Assembly (NCBI GenBank): GCA_002082585.1
Contig: CP020563.1
Location: forward strand, 5,016,001-5,080,000
Direction of reading: 5' to 3'
DNA: 64,000 bases
Origin: Kitasatospora albolonga
GTDB lineage: Bacteria > Actinomycetota > Actinomycetes > Streptomycetales > Streptomycetaceae
The position numbers and the translations under genes were made by a program. Below are positions 54,284 to 63,788 of the stretch, piece by piece (positions within the stretch are counted from its first letter, which is position 1; every line of letters begins with the position of its first letter). The notes beneath the pieces are model-generated. The model worked only from the letters and a program-made list of their open reading frames with translations. It did not search any database and had not been told where the DNA came from.

Positions 54284-56482
54284 ATGTCGGAGGCGGAGCA
54301 GGCACGGGAGCCCCAAGGGGACAAGGACGGTCGTCTCCTCGCGGGGCGCTACCGGCTCGGGGGAGTGCTCGGCCGGGGCGGCATGGGCACGGTCTGGCGC
54401 GCCGATGACGAGACGCTCGGCCGCACGGTGGCGGTCAAGGAGCTGCGGTTCCCGGGCGCCATCGACGAGGACGAGAAGCGTCGGCTGATCACGCGCACCC
54501 TGCGTGAGGCCAAGGCGATCGCCCGGATTCGCAACAACGGCGCGGTGACGGTCTACGACGTGGTCGACGAGGACGACCGGCCGTGGATCGTGATGGAGCT
54601 GATCGAGGGCAAGTCCCTCGCCGAGGCGATCCGCGAGGACGGCACGCTGACGCCGAAGCGGGCCGCCGAGGTCGGGCTCGCCATCCTCGACGTCCTGCGC
54701 TCGGCGCACCGCGAGGGCATCCTGCACCGCGATGTGAAGCCGTCCAACGTGCTGATCGCCGAGGACGGCCGGGTCGTGCTCACCGACTTCGGCATCGCCC
54801 AGGTCGAGGGCGACCCCTCGGTCACCTCCACCGGCATGCTCGTCGGCGCCCCCTCGTACATCTCGCCGGAGCGGGCGCGCGGCCACAAGCCCGGACCGCC
54901 CGCCGACCTGTGGTCGCTCGGCGGACTGCTGTACGCGAGCGTCGAGGGCTGCCCGCCGTACGACAAGGGCTCGGCCATCGCCACCCTGACGGCCGTGATG
55001 ACCGAACCGCTCGACCCGCCGAAGAACGCGGGCCCGCTGACCGAGGTCATCTACGGGCTCCTCGCCCGCGACCCCGACCAGCGGCTCGACGACGCCGGGG
55101 CGCGGGCGCTGCTCAACGACGTGATCAACGCCCCCGACGCGCCCGCGGTGCCGCCCGCCGACTCCACCCAGGTCATGGCCCTGCCCGCGGTTCCCGAAGC
55201 CGGGTCCGGCGCCGGGAAGTTCACCAAGGTGCCCAAGCCGCCGAAGCAGGGCGGCGGACCGGGCTCGGGCGACTCCGGCGAAGGCGCGCGCGACCGGCTG
55301 CGCGGAGCGCTGCGTTCCGTGCGCGGCGCGAAGGCCGCACCGGCCGTCGCGGCGGGAGCGGCAGGCGCTGCGGCGGCAGCCACGACTTCCCCCGCAGCGG
55401 CCGCTTCTTCCTCGCCCGCGGCTTCCGCGTCCGCCGCCACCGGCTCGCCCGTCCCCCCGCCGAAGCACGCAGCGCCGCCCACCACGCCGACCGGGAAGGC
55501 CACCACCGCCTCTCCGTCCTCCGGCTCTCCCGCAGCCGCCACCACCGCCACGGCCACCGGCACCAAGTCCCCGGCGGGACCGACGGGTTCCGGGGCCGCA
55601 TCCGGCGCGTCCGTACCCGGGCAGCGCCCCCCGGCCTCACCGGCCTCCACCCGCGCCTCGATCACGGATGTCGTGCCGCGCCGCACGCTCGCGATCATCG
55701 CGGGCGTCATCGTGCTGGCGATCCTCGGCACGGTCCTGGCGTTCAGCCTGGGCGGCGACGGCGACAAGGCCAACGCCGGTAAGGGCAAGGGCGACACGGC
55801 CTCCGCCGGGGCCTCGGCGGGCGGTTCCGAGGGCGAGGGCGACAGCGAGGGCGGTGCGTCGGGCGGCCAGAAGGAGGGGCAGGGCACCGGGGAGGGCAAG
55901 GCTCCCGAGGGCGACCCGTCCGACGGCCCCGCCGATGGCCCGAAGACGGACGATCCGGCCGACGGCCCGGAGGGCGACGACGAGGGCGACGACCCGAAGG
56001 ACGACGAGCCGGGCGACACCCTGCCCGCCGGGTACGCCACGGTCACCGACGACCGGTTCCACTTCACGATGGCGATGCCCGGCACCTTCAAGCGCACGGC
56101 CATAGCGGGCCGCAACTCCGGCGGGGTCTACAACGCCGAGCCCGGCAGCTTCCCCCGGGTCCAGGTCGACTTCAACAACTCGCCCCGGGACGACGCGTCC
56201 GCCGCCTGGCGCGGGGCCGTCGCCAGCACCAAGATCCTCAGCGACGCCTACAAGCACGTGAGCATAAAGAAGGTCGAGTACAACGGCTATCCGACCGTGG
56301 CCGACTGGACGTTCGAGCGCAGCCACAAAGGCGTCCGGGTCCGGGTGCTCAACCGGGGCTTCAAGGTCGATGCCCGGCGCGGCTACTCGATCATGATCAG
56401 TTGCAAGATCGACGAGTGGGACGGCGAGGAGTGCCGCACGCTCCGCGAGACGGCGTTCGCCACCTTCACGCCCACGAAGTGA
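54284..56482 (+). CDS. Membrane Ser/Thr protein kinase 1 of 4
   Basis: A 732-residue kinase. The cytosolic domain (about 20-285) is canonical: glycine loop GRGGMGTVW, VAVKEL lysine, HRDVKPSN, DFGIAQ and SPERARG. A Ser/Ala/Pro/Thr-rich linker (about 290-465), one transmembrane helix (about 466-488, LAIIAGVIVLAILGTVLAF) and an acidic Gly/Asp/Glu-rich stalk follow. The extracellular domain (about 580-732) starts AGYATVTDDRFHFTMAMPG and has no PASTA repeats. It is first in a same-strand run of four related genes. The ATG is behind AGAGGGG. Confidence 0.95.
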   Translation: MSEAEQAREPQGDKDGRLLAGRYRLGGVLGRGGMGTVWRADDETLGRTVAVKELRFPGAIDEDEKRRLITRTLREAKAIARIRNNGAVTVYDVVDEDDRPWIVMELIEGKSLAEAIREDGTLTPKRAAEVGLAILDVLRSAHREGILHRDVKPSNVLIAEDGRVVLTDFGIAQVEGDPSVTSTGMLVGAPSYISPERARGHKPGPPADLWSLGGLLYASVEGCPPYDKGSAIATLTAVMTEPLDPPKNAGPLTEVIYGLLARDPDQRLDDAGARALLNDVINAPDAPAVPPADSTQVMALPAVPEAGSGAGKFTKVPKPPKQGGGPGSGDSGEGARDRLRGALRSVRGAKAAPAVAAGAAGAAAAATTSPAAAASSSPAASASAATGSPVPPPKHAAPPTTPTGKATTASPSSGSPAAATTATATGTKSPAGPTGSGAASGASVPGQRPPASPASTRASITDVVPRRTLAIIAGVIVLAILGTVLAFSLGGDGDKANAGKGKGDTASAGASAGGSEGEGDSEGGASGGQKEGQGTGEGKAPEGDPSDGPADGPKTDDPADGPEGDDEGDDPKDDEPGDTLPAGYATVTDDRFHFTMAMPGTFKRTAIAGRNSGGVYNAEPGSFPRVQVDFNNSPRDDASAAWRGAVASTKILSDAYKHVSIKKVEYNGYPTVADWTFERSHKGVRVRVLNRGFKVDARRGYSIMISCKIDEWDGEECRTLRETAFATFTPTK

Positions 56483-56527
56483 CCTCCGCGAACGGGCCGT
56501 CGAGCAGGGCGGGAAAGGCGTATTGGG

Positions 56528-56554
56528 CGGGCCGGGTTGCCACGACCCGGCCCG
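56528..56554. terminator. Terminator after kinase 1
   Basis: GGGCCGGGT pairs with ACCCGGCCC (one further outer pair) around a TGCCACG loop, 45 bp after the kinase stop. It implies separate transcription of kinase 1 and the next gene. Confidence 0.75.
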
Positions 56555-56707
56555 TTGGCCCGCGTTGCCACGTATCGTAAGAAGACGGAGACCGTACGCA
56601 GCCGGAACAGCGGCCGGAACAGTGGGCCGATCGCCCGCCGGACGACCGCGACCGACTGATGCGTACGGTTCGATGACCGGGGGAACAGCGCGCTCTGGGG
56701 AGGCGTC

Positions 56708-59700
56708 GTGGACGACTACGCGGGTCGGGTGCTTGCCGACCGCTACCGCCTTCCGCTGCCCCCGTCCGACGGGTACGAACTGGTCGAGACCCGGGCGTTC
56801 GACACGTACAGCGGGCAGGAAGTCCTGGTCCGTCAGGTGCCGTTGCCGGAGATCGTGGACGCCGAGGTGCTCGACGCGGACGGCCGGTCGGCGGCCGGGC
56901 GCACGACGGGGCGGGCGGTGCGCCGGAGTACAGACCCGGCGGTCCGGCGCGCGATAGAGGCCGCGCAGGCCGCCGCCCAGGTGCCCGACCACCCCCGGCT
57001 CGACCAGGTCTTCGACGTGTTCGCCGAGGCCGGTTCGCTCTGGATAGTCAGCGAGCTCGTCGCGGCCCGCCCCCTCGCCGCCCTTCTCGCCGAACGCCCC
57101 CTGAACCCCTACCGGGCCGCCGAGATCGGCTCCGACGTGCTCACCGCCCTGCGGGTGCTCCACGCGCACGGCTGGACCCACCGCAACATCACCGTCCGCA
57201 CGGTCCTGGTCTGCGACGACGGCCGCGTGATGCTGACCGGCCTGGCGGCGGGCGCCGCCGAGGAGGCGCTCTGCGGATATGCCCCCGAGCCGCTGCCCGA
57301 CGACGAGCAGGCGCCGCCGTCGCCCGCTTCGGAGGCGTACGGCACCGGCACCGGGAGCCAGGAGATGTACGGGGGGTACGGGACCTACGGGGCCCCTGAG
57401 GTTTCCGGTGCCGACGAGACGCAGGGGATACCGGTCGTCGAGGCGGTCGACGCCGTCGAGCCGGGTGAGCTGCCCGGTGAGCTGCCGGGCGGGGATGACG
57501 GGGCTGAGGGGGCTGACGGGCCGTCCGACGGGCCGAACGCGTCCGGTCCGCCCGGCGCGCGTGGCGTGTCCGGAGTGCCGGACGGCCGGGGGCCCTATTC
57601 CTTCCCGTCGGCCGGGAGCTACGACAGCCAGGAACTCCCGCTCGTACCGCCGTATGTGCGGGCGCACCCCCCGCACCCCCCGCAGCCGTACGCGCACCGC
57701 CCGGACCGGGGCGAGGAGCAGGCGCCCGAGCAGCACAGGGCTCTCGGGGCCGAGGAGACGTATGGGACGCCCGGCGGCCAGGAGCTCGTTCCGCGTCCCG
57801 CCACGCCCGCCGTGCCCTACACCGCCGCCCCCAGGCCCCCCGCCGAGCCGGGAGCCGGGAGCGCCGCCCAGCTGCGGGCCGCCCGCGCCGGGGCGATCGC
57901 CGCCTACCGGGCCGGGGCGCGCGCCGCCGCCCGGGTCACCGAGGACCGCAGGCAGCCGACCGGGACCGGCGGGGAGGCGACGGACGCACCCGGTACGGGG
58001 ACGGCGCCCGCCGCAGACACCACGCACGCGCCCGACGAGCACACCCCCGGCACGGGGACCGGCTCCGGAGCCGTCCCCATCCAGCGCCACGACCTCGACC
58101 CCGACCCCGCACCCCCCTCCGCCTCCTCCCTCCCCGGCCCCCGTCTCACCGCCGGTCCCTGGGGCAGCCCGCCCGAGGACCCCTACGACGACGAGGACGA
58201 GGACGACGACGAGGAGGGCCCCCGCCCGTCCGGCCGACGCGTCCACCTCGCGGGCACCTGGGACGACGGCCCAGGCTCCGGGCGCTCCGTCCCGGCGGGC
58301 GGCTCCGGCGGCTTCGGCGGCTCCGGGCAGGACGCGCTGCGCGCCGACTCCCGGCGCCCGGGACCGCCCGCCCTCGCCCCCGCCTCCCGTCTCCCGGCCG
58401 AGCGGCCCCCCTCCAGCGCCTGGGAGGAGGCCGTCGCGGGCAGCCGCAAGGTCGCCGTCTACCGGGGCCCCGCCACCCCGCTCGCCGCCGAGCGCGCCCG
58501 GCAGGCGCGGATCGCCGTCGTCGGGCCCGTCACCGAACGGTGGGCGCCGGAACAGGCCGGTCCGGTCCACGACAACTGGCAGCTCGCGCCCCCCATCGGC
58601 CCCGCCACCGACCTGTGGGCGCTCGGCGCGCTGCTCTACCGCGCCGTCCAGGGCCACGCGCCCTACCCCGAGGAGAACGCGGCCGAGCTCGTCCAGATGG
58701 TCTGCGCCGAGCCGCCCGCCTTCGCGGAGGAGTGCGGCGCGCTGCGGCCCGTCGTCGAGTCGCTGCTGCGCCAGGACCCCACGGAGCGGCCGGAGTTCGA
58801 GGAGCTGCGCGGCTGGCTGCGCTCCCTCGTGCGGTCCGCCCCCGAGCCCGAGGCGGGCGCCGACGTCGTCCCGCTGCCCGCGCCCGACGCCACCCGGCTC
58901 CCGGTCGTACGCCGCCGGGGCGAGCTGGTCCGCAGGCGCCGGGGCCGGTTCGGCGGCGGGTCCGCGCACGGCCGTCACCGCCAGGGCAGGCGGCAGCGCC
59001 GGCAGGTGGAGGAGCAGCGCCTCGACCCGCGCCGGACGCCGACCCGCCACGAGTCGGTGCTGCCCCCCGACCCCGAGCAGGGCCGGGCCCACCCGGTCGA
59101 CGCCTGGGAGCCCCGGCCGCGCGAGGGGCGCGCACCGCGCGAGCCCAAGGGCCCCCGGGTGCTGCGGGAGCCGTCCCGGCCGCGCGACGGGCGCTCGCCG
59201 CGCCACCTCGGCCGGCTGCTGCTGGTCCTGATCCTGCTGCTGATGGCCGCGGCCATCGCGTACGCCTTCCTCTTCATGCCGAAGCAGGAGCCGGCCGGGC
59301 AGCAGGGGGCGCGGACCGGCGCGTCCGGACAGCCCACGGGCTCCGCCGCCCCGCCCCCCGCCGCCTCCGGTTCGCCCGCACCCTCCGACGGGCCGGGCAC
59401 CGACCCCGGCTCCGGCTCCCAGCAGCCGCAGACCAGCGGCTCCGCCGTCGCGCTCCCCGCCGGGTATGTGCTCCGCAAGGACACGGAGGGCTTCGAGGTC
59501 GGCGTACCGAAGGACTGGCAGCGCAGCCCGGCCAACGCGGACCGTCAGATCCGTTACGGCAGCGACGGGTTCACGCTCCTCGTGGTGCCCGGCCGGGACA
59601 CGGTCAAGGCGGGCGGCAGCGACCCGCTGGACTACCAGCGCGTCAAGCAGCTCGAACTCCAGCCGTTCCGGGAGTCCAGCTGGGCCACCTCGTCGGGGCT

Positions 59701-59911
59701 GCGCCGGGTCGACGTGGGGCGGCAGGCCATGGCCGAGGGGCAGTTCACCTGGCAGGAGAGCGGCGGCCGGGAGGTGTACGTCCGCAACCTCGCCATGATC
59801 GTCGACGGCCGCTACCACGTCATCCAGGCCATCGGCCCGGTGAACGACCGCGACAAGGTCACCGAGATCTACCAGCAGGCCATCGCCTCGTACCGGACGA
59901 ACGCCTCCTGA
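56708..59911 (+). CDS. Transmembrane pseudokinase with a ~400-residue insert (2 of 4)
   Basis: A 1067-residue product clearly built on the same plan as its kinase neighbours, but degenerate at every catalytic site. The glycine loop is missing. VAVK is VLVR (near 39-42). HRDxKxxN is HRNITVRTVL (158-167). DFG is LTGLA (176-180). After this point a Pro/Gly/Glu/Ala-rich, disordered insert of roughly 400 residues (about 190-600) interrupts the fold, which resumes as PATDLWALGALLYRAVQGHA (near 635). A basic stretch, one transmembrane helix (about 835-857) and an extracellular domain (about 914-1067, AGYVLRKDTEGFEVGVPKDW) follow. GTG start behind GGGGAGG. Likely an allosteric partner or scaffold for the adjacent kinases. 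Confidence 0.88.
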   Translation: MDDYAGRVLADRYRLPLPPSDGYELVETRAFDTYSGQEVLVRQVPLPEIVDAEVLDADGRSAAGRTTGRAVRRSTDPAVRRAIEAAQAAAQVPDHPRLDQVFDVFAEAGSLWIVSELVAARPLAALLAERPLNPYRAAEIGSDVLTALRVLHAHGWTHRNITVRTVLVCDDGRVMLTGLAAGAAEEALCGYAPEPLPDDEQAPPSPASEAYGTGTGSQEMYGGYGTYGAPEVSGADETQGIPVVEAVDAVEPGELPGELPGGDDGAEGADGPSDGPNASGPPGARGVSGVPDGRGPYSFPSAGSYDSQELPLVPPYVRAHPPHPPQPYAHRPDRGEEQAPEQHRALGAEETYGTPGGQELVPRPATPAVPYTAAPRPPAEPGAGSAAQLRAARAGAIAAYRAGARAAARVTEDRRQPTGTGGEATDAPGTGTAPAADTTHAPDEHTPGTGTGSGAVPIQRHDLDPDPAPPSASSLPGPRLTAGPWGSPPEDPYDDEDEDDDEEGPRPSGRRVHLAGTWDDGPGSGRSVPAGGSGGFGGSGQDALRADSRRPGPPALAPASRLPAERPPSSAWEEAVAGSRKVAVYRGPATPLAAERARQARIAVVGPVTERWAPEQAGPVHDNWQLAPPIGPATDLWALGALLYRAVQGHAPYPEENAAELVQMVCAEPPAFAEECGALRPVVESLLRQDPTERPEFEELRGWLRSLVRSAPEPEAGADVVPLPAPDATRLPVVRRRGELVRRRRGRFGGGSAHGRHRQGRRQRRQVEEQRLDPRRTPTRHESVLPPDPEQGRAHPVDAWEPRPREGRAPREPKGPRVLREPSRPRDGRSPRHLGRLLLVLILLLMAAAIAYAFLFMPKQEPAGQQGARTGASGQPTGSAAPPPAASGSPAPSDGPGTDPGSGSQQPQTSGSAVALPAGYVLRKDTEGFEVGVPKDWQRSPANADRQIRYGSDGFTLLVVPGRDTVKAGGSDPLDYQRVKQLELQPFRESSWATSSGLRRVDVGRQAMAEGQFTWQESGGREVYVRNLAMIVDGRYHVIQAIGPVNDRDKVTEIYQQAIASYRTNAS

Positions 59912-60056
59912 CCGCCCGTCACCGGCTCCTCACGGGACCGGCCGTTGTGCGGTGCCGACAACCATCACGGTGCGGTCTCGTGGGCGATCCCCCGTTCCGC
60001 CCCGCCGCCCCGGCTCCGTAATCTGGCAAGCTGAGGAACTGGGGGGCGGGACACAC

Positions 60057-61823
60057 GTGGACCGATCAGAAGGCACGGCTGCGGGACTGGTGCTGGCGGG
60101 GCGTTACCGGCTGGGCGAGGAGCTGGGGCGCGGGGGCATGGGCAAGGTGTGGCGCGCCCATGACGAGGTGCTGCACCGCACGGTCGCCGTCAAGGAGTTG
60201 ACCGCCGGGCTGTACGTGGCCGAGGCCGACCGGCTCGTCCTGCACGCCCGCACCCAGAAGGAGGCGCGCGCGGCGGCCCGCATCACGCACCCCGGCGTCG
60301 TCACCGTCCACGACGTGATCGAGTACGACAAGCGCCCCTGGATCGTCATGCAGTACGTCGACGGGCCCTCGCTCGCCGACGAGGCCAAGGAGAAGGGCGA
60401 GATCGCCCCGCGCGAGGCGGCCCGCATCGGCCTCCACGTACTGAGCGCCCTGCGCGCCGCCCACACCGCCGGGGTGCTGCACCGGGACGTCAAGCCCGGC
60501 AACGTCCTGCTGGCCCGCGACGGGCAGGTGCTCCTCACCGACTTCGGGATCGCCGCGATCGAGGGCGACTCCACGATCACCCGGACCGGTGAACTGGTCG
60601 GCTCCATCGACTACCTGGCGCCCGAACGGGTACGCGGCGGCGACCCCGGCCCCGCCTCCGACCTCTGGTCGCTGGGCGCCACGCTGTACACGGCGGTGGA
60701 GGGGCGCTCGCCCTTCCGCCGTACGTCCCCGATCTCCACCATGCAGGCCGTCGTCACCGAGGAACCGCCCGCCCCCGTCAACGCCGGTCCCCTCGGTCCC
60801 GTCATCACCGCGCTGCTCCGCAAGGACCCGGCCGGGCGCCCCACGGCCGCCGAGACCGAGCAGATGCTGCTGGACGCCATGGAGGGCCGGGAGCCGCGCT
60901 CGGTCCAGGCGTACGTGCCGACCGAACGGGTGCCGGAGGAGGCCAGGTTCGGGTACGCAGGCCAGGACGGCTCCACGGCCCGGCTCCCCGGAACGGCCGG
61001 ACTCCCGGGAACGGCCGGACCGACGGGAACGGCCGGACTCCCCGGAACGCCCGGTGCGGACGGAACCGCTCCCGGCAACGGAACCGCCCCCGGCCCCGCT
61101 CCCGCCTTCGGCCCCGCCTCCGCCCCCGTCACCCGGCGCGCAGGCTCCCGGCGGTGGCGCACGGTGCTCGCCGTGGTCGTCGCGGCGGCGGTCCTCGGGG
61201 GAGCGGCCGGGCTGGTCGCGATGAAGTACGGGCCCGGCGCCTCGGCCAGCGGCCGTACGGGCACCGCCCCCACCACCGCCCCCACCGTCCCCACCACGCC
61301 TTCCGCGCCGCGGACGACCCCGGCCCCCACCACCCCCGCCCCCACGCAGGGAGGTTCGGAGATACCCGACGGCTGGCACCGGGTCGACGACCCGGCGGGC
61401 TTCAGCCTGGTCGTACCGGAGGACTGGACGCGCCAGGTGAACGGAGGGCAGATCGACTACACCCCGGACGACGGGGTCCACCGCATCCGCATCAGCGTCG
61501 ACCCGGACCCCGACTTCGACCATCCGTATCTGCACATGCGGAACATGGAGGAGCAGCTGGCGGAACGGCTGCCGGGCTACCAGCGCATCAGGCTGGAGAA
61601 GAACACCTTCCGCGACCGGCCGGGCTCGCTCTGGGAGTTCACCTGGAACGAGACCAAGGACCACGCGGGCCCCCGGCACGGGATCGACCAGATGTACTAC
61701 GGCGGGCCCGGCGGCCCCGAGTACGCCCTGTACCTGACCGCCCCGCAGGAGGGCTGGGAGACCAGCCGCGAGCAGTTCGACATCATGCTGCGCAGCTGGC
61801 GGGCGCCGGGCACGCAGGACTGA
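60057..61823 (+). CDS. Membrane Ser/Thr protein kinase 3 of 4
   Basis: A 588-residue kinase. Kinase domain about 15-280: GRGGMGKVW, VAVKELTAG, HRDVKPGN, DFGIAAIEG and APERVRG. The linker contains collagen-like GTAGLPGTAG repeats (about 310-340) and a Pro/Ala stretch, then a transmembrane helix (about 368-390). The extracellular domain (about 433-588, GWHRVDDPAGFSLVVPEDWT) has the same opening pattern as those of the neighbouring proteins. GTG start behind GGGGGGCGGG. All catalytic residues are present. Confidence 0.95.
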   Translation: MDRSEGTAAGLVLAGRYRLGEELGRGGMGKVWRAHDEVLHRTVAVKELTAGLYVAEADRLVLHARTQKEARAAARITHPGVVTVHDVIEYDKRPWIVMQYVDGPSLADEAKEKGEIAPREAARIGLHVLSALRAAHTAGVLHRDVKPGNVLLARDGQVLLTDFGIAAIEGDSTITRTGELVGSIDYLAPERVRGGDPGPASDLWSLGATLYTAVEGRSPFRRTSPISTMQAVVTEEPPAPVNAGPLGPVITALLRKDPAGRPTAAETEQMLLDAMEGREPRSVQAYVPTERVPEEARFGYAGQDGSTARLPGTAGLPGTAGPTGTAGLPGTPGADGTAPGNGTAPGPAPAFGPASAPVTRRAGSRRWRTVLAVVVAAAVLGGAAGLVAMKYGPGASASGRTGTAPTTAPTVPTTPSAPRTTPAPTTPAPTQGGSEIPDGWHRVDDPAGFSLVVPEDWTRQVNGGQIDYTPDDGVHRIRISVDPDPDFDHPYLHMRNMEEQLAERLPGYQRIRLEKNTFRDRPGSLWEFTWNETKDHAGPRHGIDQMYYGGPGGPEYALYLTAPQEGWETSREQFDIMLRSWRAPGTQD

Positions 61824-61912
61824 ACGGCCACCCCGCCCCCGTACGTCACGGGTCTGCATCCGGTGACCGGCTCCTGTGGTGTCCGCCCCGGGGTGTGACC
61901 CAGGATGGGGCC

Positions 61913-63544
61913 ATGAACAACCACGGGGGACGGGCGGACGAGCCCACCAGCTACGGACTCCAGCCGCCGCACACACCGCCGCCCGCTCACATTCCCGCTC
62001 CCGCGAGCCCTGTGGACACCACGAGCGCCCCCACCGTCCCCGCGAGCGCCCCGGACGGTGCGGCGAACCGGGTCGTCGGCGGGCGCTACCGGCTGCTGTC
62101 CCGGCTCGGGCACGGCGGGATGGGCACGGTGTGGCGGGCGCACGACCAGGTCGTCGACCGTGAGGTGGCCGTCAAGGAGCCCCGCGTACCGGACCATCTG
62201 GGCGAGCGCGAACACGCCACCGCCCACCGGCGCATGCAGGTGGAGGCGCGGGCCGCCGCGCGGATCGACCACCCCTCGGTCGTCACCGTCCACGATGTCG
62301 TCGTGGAGGACGGCAGGCCGTGGATCGTCATGGAGCTGGTGCGCGGCCAGTCGCTCGGCGACCGTCTCCAGGAGGGCATCCTCGACACCCGCGAGGCCGC
62401 CAGGATCGGCCTCGCGGTCCTCGACGCCCTGACCGCCGCCCACACCGCGGGCATCCTGCACCGGGACGTCAAGCCGGACAACGTGCTGCTCGGCACCGCC
62501 GACCGGGTCGTCCTCACCGACTTCGGGATCGCCCAGGTGGAGGGGGAGCAGCGGCTCACGGAGACCGGGGCGTTCATCGGGTCGCCCGAGTACATCTCGC
62601 CGGAGCGGGTCCTCGGCCAGCACCCCGGGCCCGCCTCGGACCTCTGGTCGCTGGGGGTCGTGCTGTACGCGGCGGTGGAGGGGATGTCCCCGTACCGCCG
62701 CTCGAACACCCCGGCCACCCTCCAGGCCGTGCTCTCCGCCGAACCGCAGCTGCCCGCCCGGGCCACGGGCGCCTTCGGGCTGCTCGTGATGCGGCTGCTC
62801 CGCAAGGACCCGGCGGCCCGGCCGTCCGCCGCCGAGGTCCGCCGGGTGCTCCAGGAGACCGCCGCCCCGGCGCCGGTCACGGAGCCCTTCGTGGCGAAGG
62901 AGGGCGGCGGCAGGTGGCTGCCGCCGGTCCTGCACCGCAACCGCCCCGCGCAGTTCGGCCTGGCGGGCGGGGCGCTGGCCGTCCTCCTGGCGCTGGTGCT
63001 GGTGCTGTTCAACCCGTTCGCGGGCGACGGACCGCCCGAGGGCTGGCAGATCCGGCCGGAGAACGAGGTGCTCTCGGCGGATGTGTCGGTGCCCGAGGAG
63101 TACAAGCGGGTCCAGCAGGACGGGGAACTGGTCTGGTACGCGGACCCCAGCGACGTCTTCGAGATCACCTTCTGGCGACGGGGCCTGAAGGAGGACGGCG
63201 AGGACGGCGGCGACCCCGGCCCCGATGTGGCGGCCCGTACGGCCTATTACGAGAACGGCGGGGAGGACACCACACAGATGGAGGGCGCTTCCGTGACCCA
63301 TAAGAAGGTCACGCACCAGGGCCGCGCCGCCATCGAGATGACCACCGACTACATCCCGTACGGCTCCGGCTCCGACGACGACCCGGTGCGCTACCGCCTC
63401 CGGGAGCTGCTGATCCCCGGTGAGAAGGCGGCGGACCCGCACTGGAACGTACGGGTCCGGATGCCCGCGAAGGGGCAGGCGTCGAGGGACGGGGAGAAGA
63501 TCTTCGCCGAGGCCGTCAAGGGCCTGAAGATCCATGGTTCCTGA
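61913..63544 (+). CDS. Membrane Ser/Thr protein kinase 4 of 4
   Basis: A 543-residue kinase. A Pro-rich N-terminal extension of about 50 residues precedes the kinase domain (about 55-320): GHGGMGTVW, VAVKEP, HRDVKPDN, DFGIAQVEG and SPERVLG. One transmembrane helix (about 347-370) leads to an extracellular domain (about 375-543, EGWQIRPENEVLSADVSVPE) rich in Asp/Glu. It lies 89 bp after kinase 3, so the two may share a transcript. The stop lies in a 24-bp tandem duplication. Confidence 0.95.
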   Translation: MNNHGGRADEPTSYGLQPPHTPPPAHIPAPASPVDTTSAPTVPASAPDGAANRVVGGRYRLLSRLGHGGMGTVWRAHDQVVDREVAVKEPRVPDHLGEREHATAHRRMQVEARAAARIDHPSVVTVHDVVVEDGRPWIVMELVRGQSLGDRLQEGILDTREAARIGLAVLDALTAAHTAGILHRDVKPDNVLLGTADRVVLTDFGIAQVEGEQRLTETGAFIGSPEYISPERVLGQHPGPASDLWSLGVVLYAAVEGMSPYRRSNTPATLQAVLSAEPQLPARATGAFGLLVMRLLRKDPAARPSAAEVRRVLQETAAPAPVTEPFVAKEGGGRWLPPVLHRNRPAQFGLAGGALAVLLALVLVLFNPFAGDGPPEGWQIRPENEVLSADVSVPEEYKRVQQDGELVWYADPSDVFEITFWRRGLKEDGEDGGDPGPDVAARTAYYENGGEDTTQMEGASVTHKKVTHQGRAAIEMTTDYIPYGSGSDDDPVRYRLRELLIPGEKAADPHWNVRVRMPAKGQASRDGEKIFAEAVKGLKIHGS

Positions 63545-63579
63545 GCGCGGCCGACCCATGGTTCCTGAGCGCGGCGGAT
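63532..63579. repeat. 24-bp tandem duplication spanning the kinase-4 stop codon
   Basis: CCATGGTTCCTGAGCGCGGC begins at 63532 and again at 63556, identical over the first 20 bases. The kinase TGA (63542-63544) lies in copy 1 and recurs in the same frame in copy 2. Confidence 0.88.
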
Positions 63580-63623
63580 TCCTGTTCCCGGGAGGGGCGG
63601 GAATCAGAATTTCGCGCGCGGCG

Positions 63624-63649
63624 GGCAGACCGCGCCCGCCCGGTCTGCC
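63624..63649. terminator. Terminator after the kinase cluster
   Basis: GGCAGACCG pairs with CGGTCTGCC around an eight-base loop, 80 bp after the last kinase. Confidence 0.75.
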
Positions 63650-63742
63650 GTATAGCCCCTGATCAGGCGTTATACCGCCAGTGATCACTGGCTTGTTCGA
63701 GCCGATGGCTCCGAGCGGCCGACGGGTCCGGCGAAAAACTGT

Positions 63743-63754
63743 TACCCACGGGTA
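63743..63754. promoter_or_regulatory. Inverted repeat upstream of the dehydrogenase gene
   Basis: TACCC-AC-GGGTA, 35 bp before the start codon. CATACT at 63774-63779 is a possible -10; if so, transcription would start at or next to the ATG. No ribosome site is visible, which fits a leaderless transcript. Confidence 0.4.
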
Positions 63755-63788
63755 CCCAAAGGGTGCGCCGCGGCATACTCTCGGCCTC

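Noticed and set aside
55637..59818. Minus-strand open frame of almost 1400 codons opposite the kinase genes
   Set aside because: Shadow of the low-complexity, GC-biased linkers of the kinase genes; no ribosome site or domain.
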